Below are positions 44,100 to 55,734 of a stretch of 64,000 nucleotides of DNA, piece by piece. The DNA is from Lithodes maja (lineage: Eukaryota; Arthropoda; Malacostraca; Decapoda; Lithodidae). Where the stretch lies: contig JBAKBP010004315.1 of assembly GCA_037953745.1 (NCBI GenBank), forward strand, positions 67,001 to 131,000, read 5' to 3'. The translations under genes were made by a program, and so were the position numbers. How positions within the stretch are numbered: position 1 is the first letter of the stretch; the number at the start of each line of letters is the position of its first letter. The notes beneath the pieces are model-generated. The model was given only the letters and a program-made list of their open reading frames with translations, made no database searches and was not told the origin of the DNA.

Positions 44100-44368
44100 T
44101 ATAGTCTATTCGCTGTAAGTAGGCGTGAACTCATGATCTCTAACCTCTGTAACTCAAATCATGATCTCTAACCTCTGTAACTCAAATCATGATCTCTAAC
44201 TTCTGTAACTAAAACACGACATAAGTAACCGAACTAATATTTCTACCATTTGGGAAGAGTCAGTCAAGGAATTGATATGGATATTTACTGCCAATTTGCT
44301 CTAGCCATTTTTGATGTACAGAGGATATAAGTCATAATTTCTCGCCTACTTACAGCGAATAGACTATA
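44100..44368. mobile_element. TA-flanked MITE, copy 1
   Basis: Perfect ~25-bp terminal inverted repeats: TAGTCTATTCGCTGTAAGTA at 44102 and its inverse ending at 44366, flanked by TA on both sides, as for Tc1/mariner-type insertions. Inside, a 28-bp phrase ATGATCTCTAACCTCTGTAA is present three times (44132-44210). Diverged relatives are at 48635-48855 and 58110-58306. Confidence 0.82.
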
Positions 44369-44477
44369 GTTATACATGGGGCACAACCTTCCAATACTGC
44401 ATATATCTTACCGCGGGTTAGGTATGGTGAACGGGAGGCAGTATCTTCCTGGAGACGTGACCTATCCTCGGAAACAG

Positions 44478-44570
44478 CCACCGCCACCGCCACCGCCACC
44501 GCCACCGCCACCGCCACCGCCACAGCCACAGCCACAGCCACCGCCACCGCCACCGCCACCGCCACCGCCG
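44478..44570 (+). repeat. (CCACCG)n minisatellite
   Basis: About 15 hexamers with a central CCACAG variant block. It reads as poly-Pro or Pro-Gln in one frame and Ala-Val or Trp-Arg on the other strand. It is not flanked by coding sequence. Confidence 0.95.
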
Positions 44571-44607
44571 CTCGGGATACACGGGGTAGTAAAGAATGAA
44601 GGGAAGC

Positions 44608-44942
44608 TTAAGGGAGATTTCCACTTGAGGGATTTTTTTCTTGACTCCTTTCTCCCTCATGTTTAGCCTCATTGTTTTTCTAATTTTAAGACGTTTGCCC
44701 CATTATTTTGACGACTTTAAGAAGTATCAACCCATTTCTGTCAATGTTAAGACCTTTCGTGCCATTTAGGTGTCGATTTTATCCTGGCGAGCGATAGCGA
44801 GCCTGTAATTTAAGAGGAACCGGCTTTCAGCCGGGACATTTGTCTACCGAAAAATTTACAAATTTATCTTGCAAGGGGCTCAGGGGGGTGTAATCTTAAG
44901 CTTGAAGGATATCTAGGGACCAAACTAAAAACCTCCCCTTAA
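44608..44942. mobile_element. TTAA MITE, short form (copy 3)
   Basis: 335 bp bounded by TTAA (44608-44611, 44939-44942). Terminal GGGAG/CTCCCC repeats; internal CCTGGCGAGCGATAGCGAGC and a CTACCGAAAAAT hairpin half. Confidence 0.88.
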
Positions 44943-44956
44943 GAGGCAGCTTGTGC

Positions 44957-44983
44957 TTCTCGGGGGGGGGGGGGGGGGGGGGG
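44957..44983 (+). repeat. G homopolymer
   Basis: About 23 consecutive G. Confidence 0.9.
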
Positions 44984-45296
44984 TTTGGAAGTGCCTGCTT
45001 GGCCGTGGGTGTGAAGGTGGTCGAGCTAGCTAACGTACTGTACACTCTAGGACATAAATCGGGGTCTTATGTTTTCGAAGCTATCTCGAACTGTATCGAA
45101 TCTTCTTATTATGTTTTACCAAATATGTGCATTTTAGGGTTTCGCTTATGAATTTCGCAAGATCATATAGAATCTGGGACGTTGAAAGGTTTATTGTATT
45201 AAATGTTGTTATATTTCCAAAACCTCAAGTTAATTACGGTTACTGTCACACATTCGAAGCGATCCAGAATTAAAACGAATCTGTTTATCTGTTCGT

Positions 45297-45657
45297 TTAA
45301 GGGGGAGCTACTCGCTTTTTCTGGACCACCTTCTCCCTCATGTTTAGCATAATAGTTTTGAGGTTTTTAGGCGTTCGTTCCGTTACTTTGGCGATTTTGA
45401 GACCTTTCTGCCTCATTAATTTGTCAATATTAAGACCTTTCGTGCCATTTAGGTGTCGATTTTTTCCTGGCGAGCGATATCGAGCCTGTAATTTTAGAAG
45501 GATCCGGCCTACATTTTTTTACCGAAAAATGTACAAATTTATCTCGAAAGGGGATCTAGGGGGTATTTTTTAAAGCTAGATGGAGGTCTAGCTAGGAAAC
45601 TCAAACATGTATTACTAAATAAATATATAGACCAAAAAACAAGCACTACCCCCTTAA
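45297..45657. mobile_element. TTAA MITE, short form (copy 4), sharing a TTAA with copy 5
   Basis: TTAA at 45297-45300 and 45654-45657. Orientation is opposite to the next copy, which begins in the same TTAA. Confidence 0.88.
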
Positions 45658-45989
45658 GGGGAGGTTTTTAGTTGATTCCCTAGACTTCTATCAAGCTTAA
45701 AATTACTCTCCCTAGACCCCCTTTCAAGATAAATTTGTACATTTTTCGGTAGAAAAATGTCCCGGCCGAAGGCCGGTTCCCCTTAAATTACAGACTCGCT
45801 ATCGCTCGCCAGGAAAAAATCGACACCTAAATGTCACGAATGGTCTTAAAATTGACAGAAATGGGACGAGGGTTCTTAAAATCGCCAAACTAATGGGGCG
45901 AACGTCTTAAAATCTCAAAAACAATCGGGCTAAACATGAGGGAGAAAGGGGTCCAGAAAAAAATCCTCCAGGTGGAAATCTCGCCTTAA
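45654..45989. mobile_element. TTAA MITE, short form (copy 5)
   Basis: TTAA at 45654-45657 (shared with copy 4) and 45986-45989. Contains CCGGCCGAAGGCCGG and CTCGCTATCGCTCGCCAGG. Confidence 0.9.
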
Positions 45990-46241
45990 GCAGTGTGAAG
46001 GTTCAAAATGGTCCGAAATGCTGTGCGTGCTTCATTAAGAAACGATGCTTTTAATCCCGTTTTCTTCAGAGTATTTTTATAGAGAGTGGGTAGTTTTGTG
46101 GGGTATATATTATATTCTGCAACTAATTCAGTACTCATTCACGCTCACTCACTCACACTCTCTCTCTCTCTCTCTCTCTCACACCCACTCTCACTCTCTT
46201 TCAGTAAATTTGACCATCTGTATTATTTATTACTCCTTTCT

Positions 46242-46577
46242 TTAAGGGGAGATTTCCACTTAAGGGATATTTTTCTTTACCCCCTTCTCGCTCATGTTTA
46301 GCCCCATTGCTTTTGAGATTTTAAGACGTTCGCCCCATTAGTTTGTCGATTTTAAGAACTTTCACCCAATTTATGTCACATTTAAGACCTTTCGTCCCAT
46401 TTAGGTGTCGATTTTTTCCTGGCGAGCGATAGCGAGCCTGCAATTTAAGAGGAATCGGCTTTCGGCCGGGACATTTTTCTACCGAAAAATGTACAAATTT
46501 ATCTTGAAAGGAGGTCAAGGGGGTGTAATTTCAAGTTTGATGGAAGTCTAGGAAACGCACTAAAAACCTCCCCTTAA
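46242..46577. mobile_element. TTAA MITE, short form (copy 6)
   Basis: TTAA at both ends (46242-46245, 46574-46577), preceded by a (TC)n tract (46157-46180). Confidence 0.9.
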
Positions 46578-46821
46578 GTTAACATACAATATTTCTGAAA
46601 ATGACACGTACTTATTGACCTATTATCATTAGTTATTTGTTTAAGTTAAATTCAATTACGTTCTGATCATGTCCCATAACATCCGAGAGAACCGTAATAA
46701 TGCCTCGTGTGTGGGGAAGGGTTTATATATCGATTAATTGAGTATCGCATCACCTCTAATAACTTCAGCTCAAACACAGCATTAACAACAACATTCTGCT
46801 TTCCACTAACCGATTATACTG

Positions 46822-47156
46822 TTCAAGGGGAGGGTTTTTAGTTTGCTCCCTAGACCTCCATCAAGCTTAACCAAACATACCCAAGATCCCCCTTCGAGAT
46901 GAACATGAACATTTTTCGGATAAAATACGGGTGCCTTCTAATTTACAGGCATGCTTTCGCTCGCCATGAACAAATCGACACCTAAATAATCATGAAAGGT
47001 CTTAATATTGACAAAGGAATTGGGCGAAAGGTCTAAAAATCGCCAACAAAATGGTGCAAACGTCTTAATGTTTCAAAAGTAATGGATATAAACATAGGGA
47101 GAAAAGTGTTCAGGAAAAAATAAAAATACCCAATAAAAGAAAATACCCCCCCTTAA
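46822..47156. mobile_element. TTAA MITE, short form (copy 7), diverged
   Basis: Left end TTCAAGGGGAG, where the TTAA has mutated; right TTAA at 47153-47156. The most diverged copy: the CCGGCC hairpin is lost. Confidence 0.8.
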
Positions 47157-48500
47157 GTCCAGCCTCATCATTGGCATTCAAAGCGGTGCCAGAAATGGGG
47201 GGTGGGGTGGGGGGAGGGGAGGGGGGGGGGGAGGAGAGGGGGGACACTGTGGGAACTGGTACATGTGAGGCACTAAACTTCACTCTCACCTCTTTCTTCA
47301 CGCGCTCTCTCTCTCTCTCTCTCTTTCGTTCTTCCACAATCCAGCTTTTGGCGGCGACTGGACTGGAACCACACTAAAATATTTTCTCAAGCACTGCGGC
47401 GTTCTTGAATTGTTCTACCATACTCGTGACAAATATCCTTAATTCTGTAATTGTGTTCACTCTTTTAGTCATTATATTTTTCCTGTTTCTCAAATTCTTC
47501 TGTCAGCCTCTCTTCTTTTTGTTTTCGGTATCGTTTTCATTGTGAGTGTAGCTCGTATTTCTTCGTCAATCCTTTCAGTCTTTATTGTATATGTGTGTTC
47601 GGTTATTAGTTGTTATCCGGTTTGTTATATTCTTTCAACCCTTTACACTTTCGTCACTCATAGAGTCTTTGATGTGTGCCCGATCACCCTTGCTTTAGTT
47701 ACTTATTTTCCTTGGTAAGCTATTTTGCTAGTTGACATCCTTATCTTACTTTGTTTGGTCTCTCTTTGATATATCTATGTACTCCGTAACTCACATTTTC
47801 TTATTCCTTTGCCATTCGCATATTCCTACTTTCCAATTTGCTGCGAAACCATGACTGCTCCTTCTCTCCACATTCTTTTTCTCGTTTCTAGTCTGTCCTC
47901 CTCCTCCTCCTCGTCCCACCTTCTCGTAAAGTGGCTCGTAGCTCTCTCGTTCTCCCTGCCTCTCACACAATCTCTTTTATTTCCACCCCTCTCGTGTGTT
48001 CTGTCTTCTCACTGCTAATGGTCTCGATGTTCGCCCTTCACAAGAACAAGAACAAATCCTCGATGTCTGTTCTTCTGTCTGTGTGAGTGTCAAGCCATTC
48101 GTTTAGTGTAGGTTTGTTATATCTTAATCATCACGCTTAGAAATACGTTGTTTCATTTCCTGAGCAATTTGTATATATATTATGTATTTTTATATGTATT
48201 TTTTTCCCCAATTTGTCTTTTTCCAATATGGCTTATACATCACTCGTACTCCTTGCCTTTCAAACAATCTCTTGAATTTTATCCTCGTGTTCTGTCTTCT
48301 CATGTCTTCTACCTCAATGTCTGTACAGTTATAAACAAAAGTCTGTGTCCGACCATTATTTTGTTTTAGTTCAACTAGCATTGTTAGAGGAATTTCTATG
48401 AAAATTAAAAGACAATTACACTTGCAAGATAGGTTATGAGGAGTGTAAATATAACAGGATTATATTTACACTTATACACAGGTTTCGAACTATCTCACAC
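47157..48500. other. Noncoding, pyrimidine-rich DNA
   Basis: A G-rich stretch (47200-47245), a (TC)n (47305-47323) and T/C-rich sequence with two loosely repeated segments around 47940-48010 and 48230-48310 (CCTTGCCTTTCAAACAATCT-like). No supported exon. Confidence 0.6.
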
Positions 48501-48634
48501 AACCTTATATACTTCCACAGATGCTTCGTAAACTGCGCAAAATCCTCTAAATAGAGCTAGACTAAAATATAAAAAAAGACGTTTCCGGTACAGAAGAGGT
48601 TAACAGTCCGCGTATGGTTCCACTCATCCGTGAC

Positions 48635-48855
48635 TACAGTATATCTTGTTCCAAAGAGGTAGGCCAGAAATCGTGAATCCTAATCTCTGTAACTCAAAAT
48701 GGGCCAGAGCAAATGGGGTATAAATTGCCACACTTATTCCCTGGCTGACCCTTCCCAAATGATAGAATTAATAGCGCGATTACTCTAGTCGTTCGTGAGT
48801 TATAGAGGGTATTGTTCAAGAGTTGTGGTCCTACCTATTTGGAACAGAGTATAGT
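48635..48855. mobile_element. TA-flanked MITE, copy 2 (diverged)
   Basis: Imperfect inverted ends (ACTACAGTATATCTTGTTCC / inverse near 48850) and the internal phrase GGCCAGAGCAAATGGG shared with copy 3 (GGCTAGAGCAAACGGG) and, inverted, with copy 1. Confidence 0.7.
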
Positions 48856-49024
48856 ATTATGTGTTGAACGTCGTGGAAGTGATGACCTATTGTCTCCATC
48901 TCTTGCACACAAATTACCATCAAGGCATTCAGCCAACTATATATTAATTCAGCCAACTATATATCAAGTTTGTCTGTACCGCTATATACATTTGAGATGA
49001 ATAATAATATAAAACAAATATATA

Positions 49025-49025
<1 letters not shown>

Positions 49026-49085
<60 letters not shown>
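49026..49085 (+). repeat. (CA)n microsatellite
   Basis: About 29 CA units. Confidence 0.97.
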
Positions 49086-49086
<1 letters not shown>

Positions 49087-49351
49087 CAATGATATGTCTC
49101 TCCCTGACTCAGTAACATCATCTTTTGTTAGTCAGAGTACAAATAAAACTACGTCATTGCGCTATATAGGTCAAACTTTGAATAGAGTCATACATTTCCT
49201 AAGTATCTTCCTCTTCCTCCTTTTATTCTCCTAAGGGCTATAATATCTCCTCCATTTTCCGCTCCTCATGATCTTCACACAGTTCTCCTCACTAACACAC
49301 GCAAACTCACTTACCTCCTTAATTAACATACAAGAGAGTGGGGGCGCATGG

Positions 49352-49722
<371 letters not shown>

Positions 49723-50080
49723 AACAGAAAGAATAAGAGCAAGAGTAAGTATAATAAAGCAAAGACATTTACCTATTCGACTAATACGCCAAGAACCTAT
49801 TACCATACAATCATCTCACCAAGAGGTAAACACTGGTAGGACTTATAACTGTTAGTCACAAGGGGATTTTTATTCTACTCGATTTGATTTAACTTGCCGG
49901 AAATTTTAAACCCTTACGAGCTAAGTTTTCAATGTTTAATGGAACAATAAATATAATTATTTTATCAATCCTAAATGTCTATATCATAATATTTGTTTAT
50001 ACCATAATATCTCTCTCAAAAGAAATAAATAACAAAGCCACCCTAACCATAATAAATTATCGTTATTTGTTTCCCAATCC

Positions 50081-50589
50081 AGATGGGTCAAGATCCGCAA
50101 TCAATCCTAAGCATCTATATTATCATTACATGTTTTCCTTTCCAGATGGGGTAAGATCCACAATCAATCCTAACCATTATATTATCACTATATGTTTTCC
50201 TTTCCAGATGGGGTAAGATCCACAATCAATCCTAAGCATCTATATCATAACTATTTGTTTTCCTTTCCAGATGGGACAAGATCTGCAATCAATCCTAAGC
50301 ATCTATATTATCACTATATGTTTTCCTTTCCAGATGGGGTAAGATCCACAATCACTCCTAAGCATCTATATCATAACTATTTGTTTTCCTTTCCAGATAG
50401 GGCAAGGTCCACAATCAATCCTAACCATCTAGATTATCACTATTTGTATTCCTTTCCAGACGGTGCAAGATCCTAAGCATCTCTATTATAATTATTTGTA
50501 TTCCTTTCCAGATGGGGCAAAATCCGCAACCAATCCTAAACATCAATATTATCACGATCTGTTTCCTCACTATCTGTTTTCCTTTCCAG
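50081..50589 (+). repeat. Nine 63-bp units each carrying a splice-acceptor-like motif
   Basis: TTTCCTTTCCAG|ATGGGG-type junctions occur with AG at 50081, 50144, 50206, 50269, 50332, 50395, 50458, 50510 and 50588. Each is followed by (C/T)AAGATCCGCA-like sequence and AATCCTAA(G/C)CAT. The last junction opens the exon at 50590. The unit therefore spans the polypyrimidine tract, the acceptor and about 17 bases equal to the exon start. A 63-base period also keeps an open frame, which I regard as incidental. Confidence 0.9.
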
Positions 50590-50800
50590 ATGGGGCAAGA
50601 TCCGCATGTTGGAGCCCTACCAGGAGCCGTACAAGGAGGCACCCCCCAACCAGTTACTGCAGCATCGGCCCTCCTGTCCCATGGCGGATCCCTGTGCCCT
50701 CCCCATCAGTGCTGGCAAGGTAGAACCCCCCACTGAATCCGCCCCCCTCACCCCACGATCCCTGTCCCCCTCCAATTCAATCCATATCAACGTGGAGAAG
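50590..50800 (+). CDS. Probable internal exon 1 of an unidentified host gene
   Basis: Bounded by TTTTCCTTTCCAG (acceptor) and GAGAAG|GTGTGA (donor). One leading base plus 70 codons, open throughout, starting WGKIRMLEPYQEPYKEAPPN and ending NSIHINVEK. GC content and codon regularity stand out against AT-rich, repeat-laden flanks. It ends in phase 0 and joins in frame to 54617-54715. The peptide is Pro/Ser-rich with no recognised domain, so it is probably a cytoplasmic tail or linker. Whether the upstream acceptor copies are also used is unknown. Confidence 0.65.
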
Positions 50801-50925
50801 GTGTGAATTATATGAATGTAGGTGTGGTTAAAATGCTCCCTGCTTTTTCTGTATATATTTTTCGATGTTGACTGGGTTTTTGCAAGCGTGATCCCTTTCG
50901 TTTCGTTGGGCATGCTATAATTATT

Positions 50926-50982
50926 ATGTTCTCTCCACCAACCAACTTTACTCCTAAACTCGATTAATGAAATTAACAAACG
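50926..50982 (-). mobile_element. SINE tail fragment
   Basis: Matches the tRNA-unrelated 3' part (CTCCACCAACCAACTTTACT...) of the SINEs at 52452-52572 and 63580-63706; the tRNA-like head is absent. Confidence 0.7.
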
Positions 50983-51873
50983 CCTATTTGTATGTCTGGA
51001 TATATCTGTGTTTTTTACTGTTAATTGTGTTCGATTATTTAATTGCTCTAATTTTCTTTCACGAGGAGAAAAAGTGTCTGATCACCCGCTTTTACACGAT
51101 AACCCCCCCCCCCCCAACACACACATACAATACCGTTCCATTATGCACCCCATACCAAACCCTTTTGCCCTACCAATCAACTGCAGCAAGTGATCGCCTC
51201 CATAAATCCACCAGTTGGATCTTTATTATCCGCCTTACATTCTGCTAATATTAATTTGGAGGTTTGTCTACTAATAAAGGCTGCAGTGGTTTCATAATTT
51301 GCATTGCTTACATTTTGTTTTACTCAGCGCGTGTCCTGTATATCATCTGTTTGTTTGTCCCACATTATTAATTTTGCCTATAGTTTTCCTTCATCATGTG
51401 CTCTCTTTATGTTTGAATTGACCACATGTATATTCGCTCTTATAAATTTACAGTATTCTATTTTTTCGCGATACATAGTTTATATTAGTATACCACGTGT
51501 GATTTATATTAGTATACCACGTGTGATTTATATTAGTATACCACGTGTGATTTATATTAGTATACCACGTGTGATTTAATCCTCCGACGTGTTTGCTACT
51601 CAAGTTTTTCTCTGTTCTGCTGTGTTCATCTTTGCTCACCTTGAGAATGTGCAGACAGTATAGAAAATATTAGGCTGATCGTTTTGCAATTAGTACAATT
51701 ACCTTCACTTTCCTATTTGAAAAGACGCAAAACCTGGCAGATCGTGTTTTCTTCAATACTCTACGTTAACTACGGTTTCTATTATAACGCAGATTGCTTT
51801 ATCCATTTTTTTTTAAAGTATAGTTTTCTAAAACTTAGGCCTTAGCAATATATGTTATCTCTTTTATGTCGAC
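50983..51873. other. Probable intron DNA
   Basis: AT-rich with a C run (51103-51116) and the 24-bp tandem repeat at 51478. No exon supported. Confidence 0.5.
51478..51576 (+). repeat. Four 24-bp units with CACGTG
   Basis: TTTATATTAGTATACCACGTGTGA repeated at exact 24-base spacing. Each unit has a palindromic CACGTG (E-box) core and GTATAC. Confidence 0.93.
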
Positions 51874-52199
51874 TTAAGGGGAGATCTCCACTTGAGGGAT
51901 TTTTTTCTTGACTCCTTTCTCCCTCATGTTTAGCCCCATTCCTTTTGATACTATAAAACGTTTGCCCCATTAGTTTAGCAATTTTAAGAACTTTCACCTC
52001 ATATTAAGACCTTTCATGCCATTCAGGTGTCGATTTTATCCTGGCGAGCGATAGCGAGCCGGTAATTTAAGAGGAACCGGCCTTCGGCCGGGAAATTTTT
52101 CTACCGAAAAATGTACAAATTTATCTTGAAAGGGACTCAAGGGGGTGTAAATTTAAGCTTGATGGAGGTCTAGGGAACAAACTAAATACCTCCCCTTAA
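51874..52199. mobile_element. TTAA MITE, short form (copy 8)
   Basis: TTAA at 51874-51877 and 52196-52199; hairpin CCGGCCTTCGGCCGG is intact. Confidence 0.9.
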
Positions 52200-52330
52200 A
52201 CGAGGGTTACTTCATGTTTTACTCTTGTTTTACTTTTGTATTTAATCTTATACTTCTTTATAATTTTGGTTTCTCTGTCAACTTCCCGTGTGTTCCTCCT
52301 TCTTTCCCTTTCCTGTCCTTCATAGTGTAA

Positions 52331-52673
52331 AGACGGTGTCACACGAGCGCTTCTACCGTCAAATTTCAATGAGCATATAATTATATTCTCAAGTTAGTTG
52401 TTGGTATTTTCGCATCAAAATCGAAAACTGGATTAATTATTTATATTTGTTCACCAACCAACTTCACTTCTAAACTCAATTAATAAAATCAACAAATACA
52501 TGTGGCACTCCAAGGACTCGAACCTAGGACACTCACATCGAAATTCCGCGCACTTATGCATTACGCTATCAAGATTTGAAGAGACTGAAATAATACTCAT
52601 CTTTACTTAAGAAGATGCCAGATCATAATTGCCTGAACAAATTGTCGGAAAAAGCGCTCGTGTGACACTGGCT
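52331..52673. mobile_element. Harbinger-like MITE with a SINE inside
   Basis: Termini AGACGGTGTCACACGAGCGC and inverse GCGCTCGTGTGACACTGGCT, flanked by TAA on both sides (52328-52330, 52674-52676). The 3-bp TWA duplication and GTGTCAC termini fit PIF/Harbinger. A SINE (52452-52572) lies within. A relative is at 61752-61964. Confidence 0.78.
52452..52572 (-). mobile_element. tRNA-derived SINE, copy 1
   Basis: On the minus strand: a tRNA-like head with TGCATAAGTGCG (A-box-like) and GGTTCGAGTCC (B box), then a common tail ending at AGTTGGTTGGTGAAC. Same family as 63580-63706. Confidence 0.75.
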
Positions 52674-52868
52674 TAATAGTTGTTCATGCAATAAAGCAAC
52701 ATAGCATAATTTTAGAAGATGCGGTTTGCTTTTCCTGTATTTTTTGATTAATACGTGTCTCACATATACAATTATATATTGGTAGAATACTGTACTTAAA
52801 TATTTCGGTTTTAGGTCAACAGTAGTTAAAACATTAATAGAGTATTCAGACCTCTTTCTCTGTCACAG

Positions 52869-53238
52869 TTAAGGGGGGTGGGCCGGTTTTCAGGACCACT
52901 TTCTCCCTCATGTTTAGCCCCATTAGTTTTCAGATGTTAAGATGTTTGCCCCCATTAGTCAGTAGATTTTAACACCTTTCGCCCCATTTCGCTGTCAATA
53001 TTTAGACCTTTCATGCTCTTTAGGTCTCGATTTTTTCCCTGGCGAACGATAGTGAGCCTGTAATGTTGGAAGAACCGGCCTTTGGCCGGGAAATTTTTCT
53101 ACCGAAAAATGTACAAATTAATCTAGAAGGGGGATCTAATGGATTTTTTTTTTAAATTTGATGGAGGTCTAGGGAGGAAACTAGAAAAATAATGAATACA
53201 AGCAAAAATCGGCCAAAAATTGAACCATCCCCCCTTAA
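52869..53238. mobile_element. TTAA MITE, short form (copy 9)
   Basis: TTAA at 52869-52872 and 53235-53238. It is longer than other short forms owing to T/A-rich expansions near 53150 and 53190. Confidence 0.87.
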
Positions 53239-53540
53239 ATCCCATACGTAAACACAGTATTCACTGCAACCTGTTCACTGTTCTCTGTAGTGTCACCGTA
53301 ATAGCCAGCCCCATATTTATTAGCCTGCACAATTAAAGTAGTTTGGTTTTCGTTCCAAATTAGTTAGACGATGACAAGTAAACACACCTCTTCTCTTCCA
53401 CTGTCACTTACCGATATAAATTACCTATACATACCGGTAACTATGTTGCCATTTTACCCCTTCCAAGTAAATTAAGACTCTAAAAGGAGTGCAATAAATT
53501 TTCCCACTATATTTTCTTATACTTCTCCCTCGCAGCCACT

Positions 53541-53870
53541 TTGTTGTTGTTGTTGTTGTTGTTGTTGTATCCCAAAGATGCCATTTATGGGAATCCCGCG
53601 GCATCCAAGTAGTCCTTGGGGCTGCACTTCCCCAGGGGGAGGTAGGGTGAGGTGAGATCCGTTTGTGAGAGGGCAGCGGGGGAGGAGGTCATCGGTCCAT
53701 GGGCTGGTAGCTTTGGGCCGATGTTTCCTCCACCCGCAGGCTTCCCAACAAGGCCACTATTGCAGGCGGATCTCTTCGGCGCGTTATCCCCCCATTTTCC
53801 AGATATATTGATGAGAGGGGCCACTTTTTCATGCCACAGATTTTGGGTTAGGTTCTGTAACACAAATTAT
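53541..53870 (-). mobile_element. Retroelement fragment with (CAA)n tail
   Basis: On the minus strand a GC-rich body (53870-53570) ends in GGCATCTTTGGGATA followed by nine CAA units (53569-53541). A microsatellite 3' tail is typical of LINE and SINE copies. The 92-codon minus-strand frame (53863-53585) has no domain. The parent element is not identified. Confidence 0.55.
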
Positions 53871-54616
53871 TGTACCAGGTATATTACTGTTTGCATGCAT
53901 TTCCCATTACTTGTTCAAAATCGGTGTGGTCTAGCAATCTCTGCGGCAACTGTTCACTGAAGTCCCTGATACATCAGGGCACCCACCCTAGCCCAGCTCT
54001 TGAGTATGGAGTGCACGGTGGTAAAAAGCCGCATAATTTAAATACAAATTATTAATTCAAATACAAATATTAGTACTTGAACTTATATGTTACTATACAA
54101 TATAAATCTACGTTTCAATTGATTGTACAAAGCTAAAATTATATTTAATTCAATAACAAATTTATCGTTTTCCAATTTTTGTGACTGAATAGCATTGCAC
54201 AATGCAAAGATATGCCTGGTTTGAAATATGTGCTAATGACAATTCCGATTCAATGGCAATTTTAATACCTTAATTTGAAATTTGTTCAATCTACAGCCTA
54301 ATTCAAACTGCAGGGTTATAGACTGATCGATAACAAATTAGCACTTTGCTTTAATTATTATGCCAATGTTTATCCTATTGCAAATATCTGCAAAATCTTA
54401 ATCAAATTCCAACTGCCTGCTAATTCACTGACCAAAATAAAACTATACCCAGTTACATAATTATGTGTATCAAGCTAAAATATATATTGAATAAATTACA
54501 ATTTCTTCCACTTGAAATTTTGCCCATAATAAAATTAATTTCAACTGCATGTTTGTTTTGTAATTTACAAAAAGGAAAACCTGCTGGAAAGAATGGTCCC
54601 GAGTCCCCTTTTCCAG
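53871..54616. other. AT-rich probable intron
   Basis: Strongly AT-rich from 54040 to 54590 with no open frame or repeat of note, leading into a pyrimidine tract and acceptor at 54616. Confidence 0.5.
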
Positions 54617-54715
54617 GTCAGGCCTATCCCTCCTTTCTCTGACCCCCTCCGAGCCCAGTCGACCGGAACCCATACCCCCGATGTGTCCTCCATCTGTTCC
54701 CTACCACAAGACAAT
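54617..54715 (+). CDS. Probable internal exon 2 of the host gene
   Basis: Acceptor CCCCTTTTCCAG and donor GACAAT|GTAAGG frame exactly 33 codons: VRPIPPFSDPLRAQSTGTHT followed by PDVSSICSLPQDN. Phase 0 on both sides, matching the donor of 50590-50800 and the acceptor of 60293-60469. GC-rich against AT-rich surroundings. Pro/Ser/Thr-rich, so likely an unstructured segment. Confidence 0.6.
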
Positions 54716-54859
54716 GTAAGGGAGGCCCCACATATGCTCACTCACTTTGGTTATTTTAAGGGACTGGAAGCCATTCTCACGAGTGTCTTGAAGCATTAAT
54801 GGCATCGAGTTACTCCCAGGCGTATTTTTATTCGGTTCATATATATATTCCAACAGACT

Positions 54860-55080
54860 AGAAAAATAAGTCATGCCTTATAATATCTCTTGTCAACTTG
54901 AGCTCACTGTGGCTGGCTTAAGCATGTATATAACAATCAGGCCTCTGACTCGGCAAGACGGGTTCGAGACTCGATTGATTTAGTCATTGGGGGGGGGGGG
55001 GGGGGAACACAGTTACTCTGGCTTCCTATTGCTCCCCAGCGGTGGTCTGGGGGTGGCAATCCCCAGTTCGGAAGATCAGG
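54860..55080 (+). repeat. tRNA-like remnant and G run
   Basis: GGTTCGAGACTCG (B-box-like) at 54960-54972, then a run of about 17 G (54990-55006) and a TGGTCTGGGGGTGGCAATCCC phrase. Probably a degraded SINE. Confidence 0.35.
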
Positions 55081-55734
55081 TTGGCTGAGGAATAGGATAA
55101 TGACCGGAATATCAATAGCGTAGTTGATGTGACCAGGGAGAGGACCGAAGCGATTGAAGCCAAAGTGACATGGACTGCATTTGTAAAGATCTAATGGGCT
55201 TATTCAAGGATAAGGTAGAAAATGGTAGATTACAAATAGGAAGAGATCTGTGCAGCATGTGAGGAGGTGTGTGGAGTAAGGAGAAAGGGAGGGGAGTGAA
55301 GGGTAGAGCATGGTGGATGGAAGAGGTAAAAATAGCTGTGGAAGACAAGAAGAAAGCGTATAGAGAGTGGTTGGGTAGTAGAGGGAATGAAGATGTGGAG
55401 AGACAGAAAAGAGTGAGGTACTTGGAGAAAAAGAGAGTGGTGAAGAGAGTAGTGAAGGAAAGTAAGAGAAGAGTAGATGGGCAATTTGGAAGGAATCTGA
55501 GTGTAAAATGGAGGGAGAGTAAGACACTGTTCTGGAAAGAAGTCAAGAAAGTTAGGGAAGGTAGCAAGGGAAATAGTAAGGGTGTCAAAGATAAGAATGG
55601 GCGAGTGCTAGCCGAGAAGCAAGTGAGAGTCAAAAGATGGAGGGAGTACTTCAACGAATTGCTGAATGTAAGGAACGAACCGCCAACAAACATAGTTGGA
55701 TCGGGTATGGGAGGGAGAAAAAGAGAAGTAGTGG

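Noticed and set aside
50047..50480. Open frame with a repeated FPDGVRSTINPKH motif as a protein
   Set aside because: The frame follows from a 63-base period; it differs from the frame of the adjoining exon and has no start or family match that I know.
50081..50589. Regularly spaced repeats resembling a CRISPR array
   Set aside because: Units are contiguous tandem copies without unique spacers, in a eukaryotic context; they repeat a splice acceptor.
53585..53863. 92-residue minus-strand protein with Gly/Pro-rich composition
   Set aside because: It sits directly before a (CAA)n tail and looks like the 3' part of a retroelement; no splice signals or domain.
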